Shown: in pieces, positions 1-7,758 of the stretch | Position numbering within the stretch: position 1 is the first letter of the stretch | How the letters are laid out: the number at the start of each line of letters is the position of its first letter | Source of the DNA: an uncultured Clostridia bacterium | Lineage (GTDB): Bacteria; Bacillota; Clostridia; Peptostreptococcales; Anaerovoracaceae | Assembly (NCBI GenBank): GCA_945928865.1 | Contig: CAMENZ010000003.1 | Coordinates: 1-64,000 of the forward strand | Direction: 5' to 3' | Length of the DNA stretch: 64,000 nt | The notes under the pieces: generated by a model | The model's input: only the letters and a program-made list of their open reading frames with translations | Told to the model about the DNA's origin: nothing | Databases searched by the model: none | Program-made: the position numbers and the translations under genes

Positions 1-453
1 ATTGTCAGAGGATTTAGCCCGGATTTAGCATTTGTTATACTGATAATAGATACTGCTTTGATTGGAATAGCTGAAGAGGGCATGTACAGAGGGATATTGC
101 TTGGTGCAATGGCAAAAAAGATGAATCCCCTTCTTGCCATACTGCTGTCTTCAGTGCTGTTTTGTGCATTACATTTACTAAATGTTATAGGAGGTCTATC
201 AGTCTCCGAGCTAATGGGACAACTTGGCTCAACCTTTGTTATGGGAGTGTTCTTAGGAGCTATGTATTTGGACACACGAAAAATACTGTTCCCTATAATT
301 TTCCATTCTCTCTGGGATTACATATTGCTCAGCGGTAGCCTTGCAGAAGTTGAAATTATGCCTATAGTATTGATAGGGGTGTATGTTTTAGAGGTGGTTA
401 CTTCCCTTGTAATAATAATTAAACTGCTAAGGAATTCTAAGTTGCATGAATAA
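1..453 (+). CDS. CPBP family intramembrane metalloprotease, 5' end cut by the window
   Basis: The frame is open from base 1 to the TAA at 451-453, so the gene starts outside the window; 150 codons are visible. The CPBP (Abi/Rce1-type) signature is readable: the glutamate pair and arginine of EEGMYRG at visible codons 25-31, a second-motif histidine in FCALHLL at codon 58, and a third histidine in FHSLWD at codon 102. The rest is hydrophobic, consistent with several membrane helices. Family members are membrane-embedded proteases, some linked to prenyl-protein processing or bacteriocin immunity; the substrate here is unknown. The TTG at 58 is not the start, because clear coding sequence continues upstream of it. 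Confidence 0.8.
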   Translation: MVRGFSPDLAFVILIIDTALIGIAEEGMYRGILLGAMAKKMNPLLAILLSSVLFCALHLLNVIGGLSVSELMGQLGSTFVMGVFLGAMYLDTRKILFPIIFHSLWDYILLSGSLAEVEIMPIVLIGVYVLEVVTSLVIIIKLLRNSKLHE

Positions 454-462
454 TTATCCTAA

Positions 463-618
463 TTAATTCGGCTTTGACACTAATTCTAATACATCATTTA
501 TTTTGTAAACTTCCATCCTGCAACGAGCGTGCAGACTATCTTCTTGGTGTAGAGTTATCATCAGGGTATCCTTATTGGGAATGGTAGCAGTATCTAAGAA
601 AAGAGAAGAATAATAATA
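463..618 (-). pseudogene. Possible remnant of an ATPase-like gene (C-terminal fragment)
   Basis: On the minus strand about 50 codons are open and end at a TAA complementary to 463-465. The product reads like real protein, for example TLMITLHQEDSLHARC followed by MEVYKINDVLELV. It loosely resembles the end of an ABC-type ATPase, but no Walker motif is present. No start codon with a ribosome binding site is visible, and the piece lies downstream of the CPBP gene in the opposite direction. It may be a decayed gene end or chance. Nothing else is seen between 454 and 660. Confidence 0.3.
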
Positions 619-660
619 GATTTTGGTAAATAAAAAATATTTATAAAAAAGGTTCTTTAT

Positions 661-695
661 AAAAGGAGTTAGGAGAAAATGCTAGCTCCTTTTTT
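661..695 (+). terminator. Rho-independent terminator
   Basis: AAGGAGTTAG pairs with CTAGCTCCTT (one G-U pair) around a short loop and is followed by six T residues. It lies about 210 bases after the CPBP gene and before the promoter of the next gene. Confidence 0.7.
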
Positions 696-727
696 ATGAA
701 AAATTTTGAGGTGCTACTTGAAATAAA

Positions 728-755
728 TTGATTTTGCTGTATATTAGGATATAAT
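728..755 (+). promoter_or_regulatory. Sigma-A-type promoter for the membrane protein gene at 799
   Basis: TTGATT at 728-733 and TATAAT at 750-755 are separated by 16 bases. The start codon follows 43 bases later with GAGGGAGAGG as ribosome binding site. Confidence 0.65.
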
Positions 756-798
756 ACTATTATAGCATAGATAATAAAGAATAAGAGGGAGAGGTTTT

Positions 799-1719
799 AT
801 GAAAAAAATATTTAGAGAATTATTAGAAAGTAAAAGTTTTAGAATTGATGAAAAGCATGGAGTTTTATTTGGAAATCAAAGGGGGATTCCATATTTCATT
901 AATATTGAAGACAAGTATTCTGCATTGATTTTTTCAGTTACTAATGGAGAATTTCCGGAACAGGAAAAAATGAAGGAATTGGTTAAGCAAGAGAGCAAAA
1001 TACGCGATGTTTCTGTGACAGGTTATCGTGTTGAATTTATTATTAAACATGGCTTAACTACTAAAGTTACCATTACAAATATTCTTGAGTCCATAGATGC
1101 TGCTGTGAGTTTTATGGCTTCCAATAGGTATGAACCATGTTGTGAAAATACAGGTAAAACCGGTGCTGATGATAGGCTTGACGGGTATATGTTAGGTGGA
1201 ATTCCTAAGATTTTGTCAGAAACAAGCTTTGCTGAATTGTCTTCTGAACTATCTTCAAAGGCACATGATTTATCTATTAAAAAGGAAAATGTTATTGGTG
1301 GAATTGTAGGAGCATTATTAGGCTCTTTAGCCGGTGTGGTAGCGATTGTCATTATTGCACAGTTGGGCTATGTATCTGTTATTAGTGGTTTAATAATGGG
1401 TGTGACTACTGTGAAAGGCTACTCTTTACTAGGTGGAAAATTAACTAAAAAAGGTATTGCTATATCTGGAATTATTATGTTATTTATGGTTTATTTAGGA
1501 AATAATATTGATTGGGCACTTAGTATTTCAAGAGAATTAGGAATGAACTTCTTTGAGTCCTTTGGTGTGGTATGGGAAATAATTGAATATTCTCAGCTTA
1601 AGGAAGTTTATTATCAGAACTTAGGAATGTTGTATTTGTTTACAGCTATTGGCGCTATACCTATGATTATAGTTTTAGTTAAGGATAATAATTCAAAGTA
1701 TACTGCTTATAAGATTTAG
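799..1719 (+). CDS. Membrane protein of unknown function
   Basis: 306 codons, ATG start behind GAGGGAGAGG. Residues 1 to about 165 are soluble and mixed alpha/beta in character. Residues 166 to about 295 hold four likely membrane helices, beginning with GGIVGALLGSLAGVVAIVI. Between helices 2 and 3 is a basic, glycine-rich turn, KGYSLLGGKLTKKG. I do not recognise a named family. The gene has its own promoter and stands alone between terminator 661-695 and the ArsC-like gene, with no visible functional partner. The clear signals make it a real gene; its role is unknown. Confidence 0.75.
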   Translation: MKKIFRELLESKSFRIDEKHGVLFGNQRGIPYFINIEDKYSALIFSVTNGEFPEQEKMKELVKQESKIRDVSVTGYRVEFIIKHGLTTKVTITNILESIDAAVSFMASNRYEPCCENTGKTGADDRLDGYMLGGIPKILSETSFAELSSELSSKAHDLSIKKENVIGGIVGALLGSLAGVVAIVIIAQLGYVSVISGLIMGVTTVKGYSLLGGKLTKKGIAISGIIMLFMVYLGNNIDWALSISRELGMNFFESFGVVWEIIEYSQLKEVYYQNLGMLYLFTAIGAIPMIIVLVKDNNSKYTAYKI

Positions 1720-1812
1720 GAACGAAAAATTATAGCTTGTTTATAATTGACAATATGTGATATATAGGATTTATTATATTAGGTATAATTTAAGGTAAAT
1801 AGGAGGTACGAT

Positions 1813-2163
1813 ATGTTATTTTTATGTTATTCAAGATGCACTACTTGCCAAAAGGCAAAGAAGTGGCTTTTAGAAAATGGAATTAGTTTTGAAGAAAGAC
1901 ACATTAAAGAGGAAAATCCAACAAAGGAAGAGTTGAAGCTTTGGCATGAAAAAAGTGGATTGCCTATTAAGAAGTTTTTTAATACAAGTGGTGTCTTATA
2001 TAAAGAATATAAGGTTAAGGATAAACTGCCGAACATGACAGAAGATGAGCAATTTGAACTATTAGCTACCGATGGTTTACTGGTTAAAAGACCTATGTTA
2101 ATATGTGATGATATGGTTTTAGTTGGATTTAAGGAAGCTGAGTGGAGTGAAAAGTTAAAATAA
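1813..2163 (+). CDS. ArsC/Spx/MgsR-family thioredoxin-fold protein
   Basis: 116 codons, the usual length for the ArsC/Spx superfamily. The start is ATG 1813 behind AGGAGG. The N-terminus carries the redox pair in RCTTCQKAKKWL (C9 and C12), with a further cysteine at C5. The C-terminal KRPMLICDD matches the family's cis-proline region. The superfamily includes arsenate reductases and the Spx/MgsR regulators that bind RNA polymerase. Those Firmicutes regulators keep a CxxC as here, so a stress regulator or a glutathione-independent reductase are both possible. No ars genes are nearby, so an arsenate role is not supported by context. Confidence 0.8.
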   Translation: MLFLCYSRCTTCQKAKKWLLENGISFEERHIKEENPTKEELKLWHEKSGLPIKKFFNTSGVLYKEYKVKDKLPNMTEDEQFELLATDGLLVKRPMLICDDMVLVGFKEAEWSEKLK

Positions 2164-2164
2164 G

Positions 2165-2212
2165 TTGACAGCTAAAATATATGTGATATAATTCAAGTTG
2201 AACAATGTTCAA
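2165..2212 (+). promoter_or_regulatory. Promoter and palindromic operator of the TetR gene
   Basis: A consensus promoter, TTGACA at 2165-2170 and TATAAT at 2187-2192 with 16 bases between, is followed directly by the perfect palindrome TTGAACAATGTTCAA at 2198-2212. The palindrome covers the expected transcription start. The same palindrome, differing only in its central triplet, lies in front of the next transcription unit (2877-2891). Autorepression by the TetR protein encoded at 2267 is inferred. Confidence 0.8.
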
Positions 2213-2266
2213 AAAACTGTTTTAGTAATATAATTAAATCGAGTTGTTGTATAAGGAGGGCTAATT

Positions 2267-2824
2267 TTGAATACTTCAGTAACCTCTAAGGAGGCTATTT
2301 TATCCACTTGCAGAGAGTTAGTGTCAGATAAAGGTTTATCAGCCTTAAATATGAGAGGTGTAGCTGAAGCTTGCAATGTAGCCTTAGGATCTATATATTA
2401 TTATTTTCCATCAAAGGATGATTTATTAATTGCTACTATTGAAAGCGTATGGGAAGACATTTTTCGTTGGAAGGATAAGGAGTTAAAGGGTTTATCCTTC
2501 ATTGAATATATTGATAAATGCTTTAAATATATTGAGAACGGTATGGAAAAATACCCCCATTTTTTTACTATTCATTCTATAAGTTTTTCTGCTAAAAGTA
2601 GAGGAAAAGCTCATAATTCTATGGAAGCCTATATTAGTCAGATAAAGTTACAAATGGTTAAGGCTTTGAAAGAGGATGTAAAAGTTAAGGAAGATGCTTT
2701 TTCCGGACGACTTAAGGAGTTGGAGCTTGTGGATTTTGTACTAGCTAACATAGTGTGTTTATTGATACAGAAGAAAAAAGATTGTTTAGTATTAGTAGAA
2801 GTTATAAGGCGAACTATATACTAA
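2267..2824 (+). CDS. TetR/AcrR-family transcriptional repressor
   Basis: 185 codons from a TTG start, chosen because AAGGAGG at 2253-2259 is 7 bases upstream. Residues 8-55 form the TetR helix-turn-helix, with the recognition region NVALGSIYYYFPSKDDLL. The C-terminal ligand/dimer domain is not specific enough to name a ligand. The operator pair at 2198-2212 and 2877-2891 suggests it represses itself and the membrane cassette 2920-4434. A terminator separates it from that cassette, so the two are probably co-regulated and not co-transcribed. Confidence 0.88.
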   Translation: MNTSVTSKEAILSTCRELVSDKGLSALNMRGVAEACNVALGSIYYYFPSKDDLLIATIESVWEDIFRWKDKELKGLSFIEYIDKCFKYIENGMEKYPHFFTIHSISFSAKSRGKAHNSMEAYISQIKLQMVKALKEDVKVKEDAFSGRLKELELVDFVLANIVCLLIQKKKDCLVLVEVIRRTIY

Positions 2825-2842
2825 ATATAAAAATGATAAAAT

Positions 2843-2864
2843 CCCGTCTGCGAGGCGGGTTTTT
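2843..2864 (+). terminator. Rho-independent terminator after the TetR gene
   Basis: CCCGTCT and AGGCGGG pair around a GCG loop, followed by five T residues. Confidence 0.8.
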
Positions 2865-2876
2865 ATAGAACTTAAA

Positions 2877-2891
2877 TTGAACAAAGTTCAA
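2877..2891. promoter_or_regulatory. Operator palindrome before the membrane cassette
   Basis: TTGAACAAAGTTCAA has the same six-base arms and spacing as the site at 2198-2212. It lies 29 bases before the ATG at 2920. No convincing -35/-10 pair could be fixed here, so promoter position is open. Confidence 0.7.
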
Positions 2892-2919
2892 ACGATAAAT
2901 ATTTTAAGGAGATATTATT

Positions 2920-3585
2920 ATGCAAGCTATATTTGAGACAGGTTTTGATATTGTTTATCTAACCACTGTGGTTTTAGTTGGAATTAAAATGATTAAGAGA
3001 AGTAAGGGGCGTTTACAGTACCTGCTATATGGTATTATGGCAGTTACCTTAGGTTTTGGAGATGCTTTTCATTTAGTACCTAGATCGATTGCTTTATGCA
3101 CAACGGGTTTAGGGAATTATACTGCAGCTTTAGGCATAGGCAAACTTATTACTTCTGTAACGATGACTTTGTTTTATGTTTTGTTATATTATGTATGGCG
3201 TGAACGCTATAAGGTGAAGGATAGAAGGGAAATGACTATTGTTATTTGGTTATTGGCACTTTCAAGAATTTTATTATGTTTAATGCCTCAAAATCAATGG
3301 ATAAGTGAAGTTCCGCCACTATCTTGGGGAATTTATAGAAACATTCCGTTTGCACTTTTGGGACTTTTAATAATAATTTTGTTTTATAAATCTGTTAAAG
3401 AGAACAAAGATAAGAAGTTTCAATTTTTATGGCTTACTATAGTTTTGAGCTTCGGATTTTATATACCGGTAGTATTATTTGTTGATTCTGTACCTTTAAT
3501 TGGTATGCTTATGATACCAAAGACTTGTGCTTATGTCTGGACTGTTATGATAGGTTATAGTGCTATGAAAGGAGAGGATAAATAG
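2920..3585 (+). CDS. Polytopic membrane protein of unknown function (TetR-controlled cassette, gene 1)
   Basis: 221 codons, ATG behind AAGGAG at 2906-2911. About seven hydrophobic segments span the whole protein, with short basic loops such as KMIKRSKGRLQ and RERYKVKDRRE. A conserved-looking GDAFHLVPRS lies after the second helix. I know no biochemical function for it. It is the first of three overlapping or tightly packed membrane-protein genes behind a TetR operator, an arrangement typical of efflux or membrane-stress cassettes, though no transporter motif is visible. Confidence 0.75.
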   Translation: MQAIFETGFDIVYLTTVVLVGIKMIKRSKGRLQYLLYGIMAVTLGFGDAFHLVPRSIALCTTGLGNYTAALGIGKLITSVTMTLFYVLLYYVWRERYKVKDRREMTIVIWLLALSRILLCLMPQNQWISEVPPLSWGIYRNIPFALLGLLIIILFYKSVKENKDKKFQFLWLTIVLSFGFYIPVVLFVDSVPLIGMLMIPKTCAYVWTVMIGYSAMKGEDK

Positions 3586-4010
3586 TGAAGAAATATATTA
3601 ATTTAGCCTTATATTATAGTATATTTGCCATGATGGCTGGAGTTTTTTATAGAGAATTTACTAAGTTCCATGTTTTTTCAGATACAACTGCCTTAGGTAA
3701 GGTACATACTCATCTGTTTTTACTGGGAATGGTTATGTTTATATTAGTTTCCTTATTGGATAACAATTTTGAAATAAGTAGACAAAAGTATTTTCAAGGT
3801 TTTATGTGGTTGTATAATATAGGCTTACATATAACAGCTGTTATGATGCTTATAAGAGGCACAATTCAGGTTTTAAGAGTTGAAATTGTTAGTTCTTTAA
3901 ATGGGGCTATTTCAGGTATGGCAGGTATAGGTCATATTTTATTATCAGTAGGGATAATATTGCTATTATTAAGTTTGAGAAAAGCAGTCGATGAAAAAAG
4001 TAGGAAGTAA
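3585..4010 (+). CDS. DUF2871-like membrane protein (cassette gene 2)
   Basis: 141 codons. The GTG start at 3585 overlaps the upstream TAG by one base, which indicates translational coupling. Four membrane helices are likely. The segment GKVHTHLFLLGMVMF and the preceding YREFT match my memory of the DUF2871 family. The histidine pair in HTHLF is noteworthy because it sits at the edge of a helix and could bind heme or metal; that is inference. Function is unknown. Confidence 0.75.
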   Translation: MKKYINLALYYSIFAMMAGVFYREFTKFHVFSDTTALGKVHTHLFLLGMVMFILVSLLDNNFEISRQKYFQGFMWLYNIGLHITAVMMLIRGTIQVLRVEIVSSLNGAISGMAGIGHILLSVGIILLLLSLRKAVDEKSRK

Positions 4011-4014
4011 TACT

Positions 4015-4434
4015 ATGAAAAATATATTGAAAGTTAAACCTAATACATTACTGTTAATTGCAGGCGTGGTGTGGCTGATTGCCGGTTTTAATGTGACTAG
4101 GTTAGGTATAATAGCTTATGGGGAATTATCGAAGGTAGGCGTAGTTCATATTTTATTATCTCTTGTTGTGTTTAGCATTTTTGGATTGATGTTTTATAAA
4201 ATGAGCATTAAACACACAAAGCGAATAAAAACCTATACTGAACCTAGAGGATTCTGGCATTTCTTTGATATAAAGGCATATTTAATTATGACTTTTATGA
4301 TGTCAGGTGGTATTTGGCTGCGTTCTTCCGGCTTAGCACCGACAGTTTTCATTGCTGTATTTTATACAGGCTTAGGAATAGCCCTTGCTATGGCAGGTGT
4401 ATCCTTTTGGTGTATTTATATTTCTAATATATAA
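4015..4434 (+). CDS. Four-helix membrane protein of unknown function (cassette gene 3)
   Basis: 140 codons from ATG 4015. This start is preferred over the in-frame ATG at 3991 because GGAAG lies about 8 bases before it, just at the end of the upstream gene, and because the protein then begins with a normal basic leader (MKNILKVKPN). Four membrane helices are apparent, one carrying MTFMMSGGIWLRSSGL. Its stop is followed by a folded 3' region and a strong terminator, which closes the cassette. No known family could be named. Confidence 0.75.
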   Translation: MKNILKVKPNTLLLIAGVVWLIAGFNVTRLGIIAYGELSKVGVVHILLSLVVFSIFGLMFYKMSIKHTKRIKTYTEPRGFWHFFDIKAYLIMTFMMSGGIWLRSSGLAPTVFIAVFYTGLGIALAMAGVSFWCIYISNI

Positions 4435-4451
4435 AGAAACCTTTACAAATA

Positions 4452-4494
4452 AATTTGCTTTTATGAAGGCTGAGGGGTTAACTCTTAGCAAATT
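4452..4494 (+). other. Inverted repeat in the 3' region of the cassette
   Basis: AATTTGCT at 4452-4459 is complementary to AGCAAATT at 4487-4494, with a 27-base interior. It stands immediately before the terminator 4496-4529 and may stabilise the transcript end. Confidence 0.4.
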
Positions 4495-4495
4495 G

Positions 4496-4529
4496 AGAAC
4501 CTTTGAAAATAGTCGAAGGTTCTTTTTTT
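4496..4529 (+). terminator. Rho-independent terminator of the membrane cassette
   Basis: AGAACCTTTGA pairs with TCGAAGGTTCT (one G-U pair) and is followed by seven T residues. Confidence 0.85.
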
Positions 4530-4651
4530 GTTTCATAATATGTTTATTACAGATATTTTGAATTAAAATTGTATTAAATTATAGGCAAAAAACAAAAGAT
4601 ATGATATAATTTCTAATATGAAATTAATTTTGTTAAAAGAAGGAAAAAGTT

Positions 4652-5266
4652 ATGAAAAAAATATTATCCCTAGTATTAGTAGTAGCATTATGTTTAAGTT
4701 TAGGTGCTTGTAATAAAGGGGGACAAACTAAGGAGAATACTCCATCAGTGTCAGTTAGTAAATTTTTAGACGGCTTTAAAGCTAATGATGCAGAAGCAAT
4801 CAAAGCTACTTATTCCGGAGACAACTTCGATGTGGCAGATTTAGCCGGATTAAAAGATGGTAGTGAAAGCGAAAAGGCTATAGCAGAAGCCTTAATCGGT
4901 AAGATTTTGGATTTTGACTATACTATATCTGATGAAAAAATTACAGAAGATACTGCTATTGTAGAAGTGAAATTTAATACCTTTGATTTAGGTAAGGTGA
5001 TGCAGAATTTTATTACAGACTATATGAATAAGGTTATTAGCCAGGCGGCAAATGGACTTTCTGAAGATGAAATTGAGAAAAAAGCTATAGAAAGTTTTAA
5101 GAAGTATTTAGACAAGGCTAAAAAGGATTTTTCTGAAACAGTATCTTTACCATTAACTAAGGTAGATGGTAAGTGGATGATAGATGCCATAGATGAAACT
5201 TCTAATATAATAAATGTTTTATCTGGAAATATGTTAAATGCTATGGCACAGTATGGTGGTTTATAA
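4652..5266 (+). CDS. Lipoprotein of unknown function
   Basis: 204 codons, ATG behind GAAGGA. A lipoprotein signal is clear: basic MKK, a hydrophobic core, and the lipobox LGAC with Cys20 as lipidation site. The mature part (residues 25-204) looks like the NTF2-like fold of small clostridial lipoproteins related to the DUF5105/DUF4878 type: an FLDGFKANDAEAIKATYSG start, a central strand region TAIVEVKFNTFD, and an end strand VDGKWMIDA. It would be anchored outside the cell membrane. The gene stands alone between terminators, so context gives no clue to its role. Confidence 0.75.
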   Translation: MKKILSLVLVVALCLSLGACNKGGQTKENTPSVSVSKFLDGFKANDAEAIKATYSGDNFDVADLAGLKDGSESEKAIAEALIGKILDFDYTISDEKITEDTAIVEVKFNTFDLGKVMQNFITDYMNKVISQAANGLSEDEIEKKAIESFKKYLDKAKKDFSETVSLPLTKVDGKWMIDAIDETSNIINVLSGNMLNAMAQYGGL

Positions 5267-5327
5267 ATAAGTTTCAATACTTTATTTATATAAATTAAGT
5301 TTTATCTAACAAGAGGAGGGATTTAAG

Positions 5328-5648
5328 ATGATGTTATCAACAACACCGACCTTACAAGGTCATGAAATTAAGGAATACAAGGGGATTGTGTTCGGAGAAG
5401 TTATTGTAGGAGTTAATTTTGTTAAGGACTTTGCTGCAGGGCTTACTAACTTTTTCGGTGGAAGAAGTGGATCTTATGAAGGAGAACTTTTAGAAGCTAG
5501 AAATCAGGCACTTAGCGAAATGCAGTCCAGAGCTAATCAAATGGGGGCGAATGCCATAGTAGGCATAGATGTAGACTATGAAGTATTAGGAGCAGGAAAT
5601 AATATGCTTATGGTTTCAGCTACAGGAACAGCTGTGGTTGTAGATTAA
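5328..5648 (+). CDS. YbjQ-family (DUF74, UPF0145) protein
   Basis: 106 codons, the typical length, ATG behind GAGGAGGG (a second ATG follows at once). Family features are plain: the start [17 protein letters not shown], then [12 protein letters not shown], and the core [18 protein letters not shown]. The family forms a small oligomeric fold annotated as heavy-metal-binding, though the function is not firmly established. It faces the metal P-type ATPase gene across a shared terminator, which may be coincidence. Confidence 0.88.
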   Translation: MMLSTTPTLQGHEIKEYKGIVFGEVIVGVNFVKDFAAGLTNFFGGRSGSYEGELLEARNQALSEMQSRANQMGANAIVGIDVDYEVLGAGNNMLMVSATGTAVVVD

Positions 5649-5660
5649 GAATATGAATTT

Positions 5661-5691
5661 AAAAAGGGATTCCATATAGGAGTCCCTTTTT
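5661..5691. terminator. Bidirectional terminator between ybjQ-like and ATPase genes
   Basis: AAAAAGGGATTCC pairs with GGAGTCCCTTTTT. T runs occur on both strands, so it can serve the plus-strand gene ending at 5648 and the minus-strand gene ending at 5708. Confidence 0.8.
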
Positions 5692-5707
5692 CTATGTTTG
5701 TTTATCT

Positions 5708-7579
5708 TTATTCTACATACTTTTTATCATATAATAAGGCTGCTAATAGTACCACCAAACAGGAACCTCCATTGTGAACTAATGCGCCGGTTGTAGGATT
5801 AAGAATTCCCATTACAGAAAGTAAGATTGCTAAAAAATTTATAACCATAGATAGCGTAATGGCAGATTTGATGGTTTTTACTGTAGCCACAGACAGCCAT
5901 TTCAAATATGCAATTTTAGATATGTCTTCATTCATAAGGGCTATATCAGAGGCTTCAATGGCTATATCACTACCCATTGCTCCCATGGATATGCCTACAT
6001 GGGCGGTTTTTAGAGCGGGGGCATCATTTACACCATCACCCACCATACAAACGACACTATGAGTTTTAATTTTTTCTATTTCATTGACTTTTTCTTCCGG
6101 TAGTAAATCTGAAAAAACAGAGGAGATACTTATATTTTTAGATATATGTTCAGCGGTCATTTGATTATCTCCGGTTAATAATATGGTTTTTGTTCCTAAT
6201 TTATGTAGCTTAGAAATTGTGGATTTTGAATCGGGTCTTATAGTGTCTGACAAAGCTATAATTCCTAATATTTTTTCAAAATCTGCTATTAAAACGATGG
6301 CATTGCCCTGAGATTTAAGTTTATTTAACATATCTATTATATGCTCATCTTCTATGAAAATCCCTTGTTCTTTTAAGAATTGTTCATTTCCTACTAAGTA
6401 TTTAACTCCACCTAAGTTAGCGGATACGCCTTTTCCTGAAATCATATTAAAACTGTCTATTTCCATGAGCTTTGCGGATGTGGATTTGGCATAATTTAAT
6501 ATGGCTTTAGCTATAGGATGGGTACTAAAGGCTTCAATAGAAGCTGTTAGGCTTAATAATTTGTTTTTGTCATATAGCTTATCAAGAGGGATGATATGGC
6601 TAACTTCTAAATTACCGAAGGTGAGAGTTCCCGTTTTATCAAAGGCTATGGTGGTAACTTTACTCATAGTTTCCAGAGCAGCTCCTGATTTTATTAATAC
6701 ACCTTGTTTAGTGGCTTGTCCTATAGCTGCCATAATAGCTGTTGGAGTCGCTAATACTAAAGCGCAGGGGCAAAATACTACTAAAATGGTCACAGCTCTT
6801 GTAATATTCATGGTAAAGAGGTAAGTTAACAGGGCTATTAAAAGTGCTATAGGAACCAGATAACTTGCCCATTTATCAGCTATTCTTTGGGTAGGGGCTT
6901 GATTTTTTTCAGCATTTTCTACTAATAATATTAATTTTTTTATAGATGAATCATTACCGACATTTGTAGCACGAAGATCTATGGCTCCAAATTGATTTAT
7001 GGTGCCACTGAAAACAAAATCTCCTGTTTCCTTGTCTATTGGAAGACTTTCACCGGTTATAACTGATTGGTCTACAGAAGTTTCACCTTTTATAATTACT
7101 CCATCAATAGGAATTCTTTCACCCGGCAATACTCTTACAATATCTGAGGTTATTATTTCTTCATAGGGTATTTCTATTACTTGATTATTTCTTATTACTC
7201 TGCCCATTTTAGGGAGTAGGGATATAAGATTATTTAATCCTTTTCTTGCCTTTCTAGTAGTCATATCTTCAAGTAAAGCACCAAATTCCATAATGAAAGC
7301 AACTTCACCGGCGGCAAATAAATCACCTATTAAAATTGCGGCAATCATTGCCATAGAAATTAAAAGGGCAGAGGAAATTTTATTTATTCCTTTGTTGTAT
7401 ATTAGCCTATGTATAGAAAGATAAATTAAGGGCAGACCACATATAAACAGGGTCACCAAAGCAAAATAAATACCTTTAGCATATCCTAATCGGGGAAGTA
7501 TAAATGAAATAATGAGAAATATACTGCCAATTAAAGTCATAATCCAGCCCGATAGAAAATCATTTGTTTTTTTAATCAT
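5708..7579 (-). CDS. Heavy-metal P1B-type ATPase without N-terminal metal-binding domain
   Basis: 623 codons from the ATG at 7579. That start is preferred over the in-frame ATG at 7609 because AAGGAG is 7 bases before it. All P-type landmarks are present: TGES near 175-178, the membrane metal site CPC at 270-272, the phosphorylated aspartate in DKTGT at 314, the HP dipeptide of the nucleotide domain, and GDGVNDAPAL at 514. No CxxC heavy-metal-associated domain precedes the first helix. The last helix carries HNGGS near 602 in place of the usual zinc/cadmium signature, so the transported metal cannot be named. It is divergent from a TetR gene with a palindrome inside its own promoter. Confidence 0.9.
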   Translation of the reverse strand: MIKKTNDFLSGWIMTLIGSIFLIISFILPRLGYAKGIYFALVTLFICGLPLIYLSIHRLIYNKGINKISSALLISMAMIAAILIGDLFAAGEVAFIMEFGALLEDMTTRKARKGLNNLISLLPKMGRVIRNNQVIEIPYEEIITSDIVRVLPGERIPIDGVIIKGETSVDQSVITGESLPIDKETGDFVFSGTINQFGAIDLRATNVGNDSSIKKLILLVENAEKNQAPTQRIADKWASYLVPIALLIALLTYLFTMNITRAVTILVVFCPCALVLATPTAIMAAIGQATKQGVLIKSGAALETMSKVTTIAFDKTGTLTFGNLEVSHIIPLDKLYDKNKLLSLTASIEAFSTHPIAKAILNYAKSTSAKLMEIDSFNMISGKGVSANLGGVKYLVGNEQFLKEQGIFIEDEHIIDMLNKLKSQGNAIVLIADFEKILGIIALSDTIRPDSKSTISKLHKLGTKTILLTGDNQMTAEHISKNISISSVFSDLLPEEKVNEIEKIKTHSVVCMVGDGVNDAPALKTAHVGISMGAMGSDIAIEASDIALMNEDISKIAYLKWLSVATVKTIKSAITLSMVINFLAILLSVMGILNPTTGALVHNGGSCLVVLLAALLYDKKYVE

Positions 7580-7626
7580 AAATTCGCTCCTTAATATAGT
7601 ACTTGACATAGAGTCATATAGAGAAT

Positions 7627-7655
7627 AATATATTTAATATGAACAGAGTGTTCAA
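7627..7655 (-). promoter_or_regulatory. Promoter of the metal ATPase with embedded operator palindrome
   Basis: On the minus strand TTGAAC (7655-7650) and TATATT (7632-7627) are 17 bases apart. The palindrome GAACAGAGTGTTC at 7641-7653 overlaps the -35 box and spacer. Its position between divergent ATPase and TetR genes makes the TetR product the likely ligand-responsive repressor. Confidence 0.65.
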
Positions 7656-7758
7656 TTATGATTATAATGTATTGATATAATAAAACAATAATCAGATTAG
7701 GCTGGAAGTTTTTTAGTGAACATTTTGGAAAAAGTGTCTATTAAGTAAGGAAAATGAA

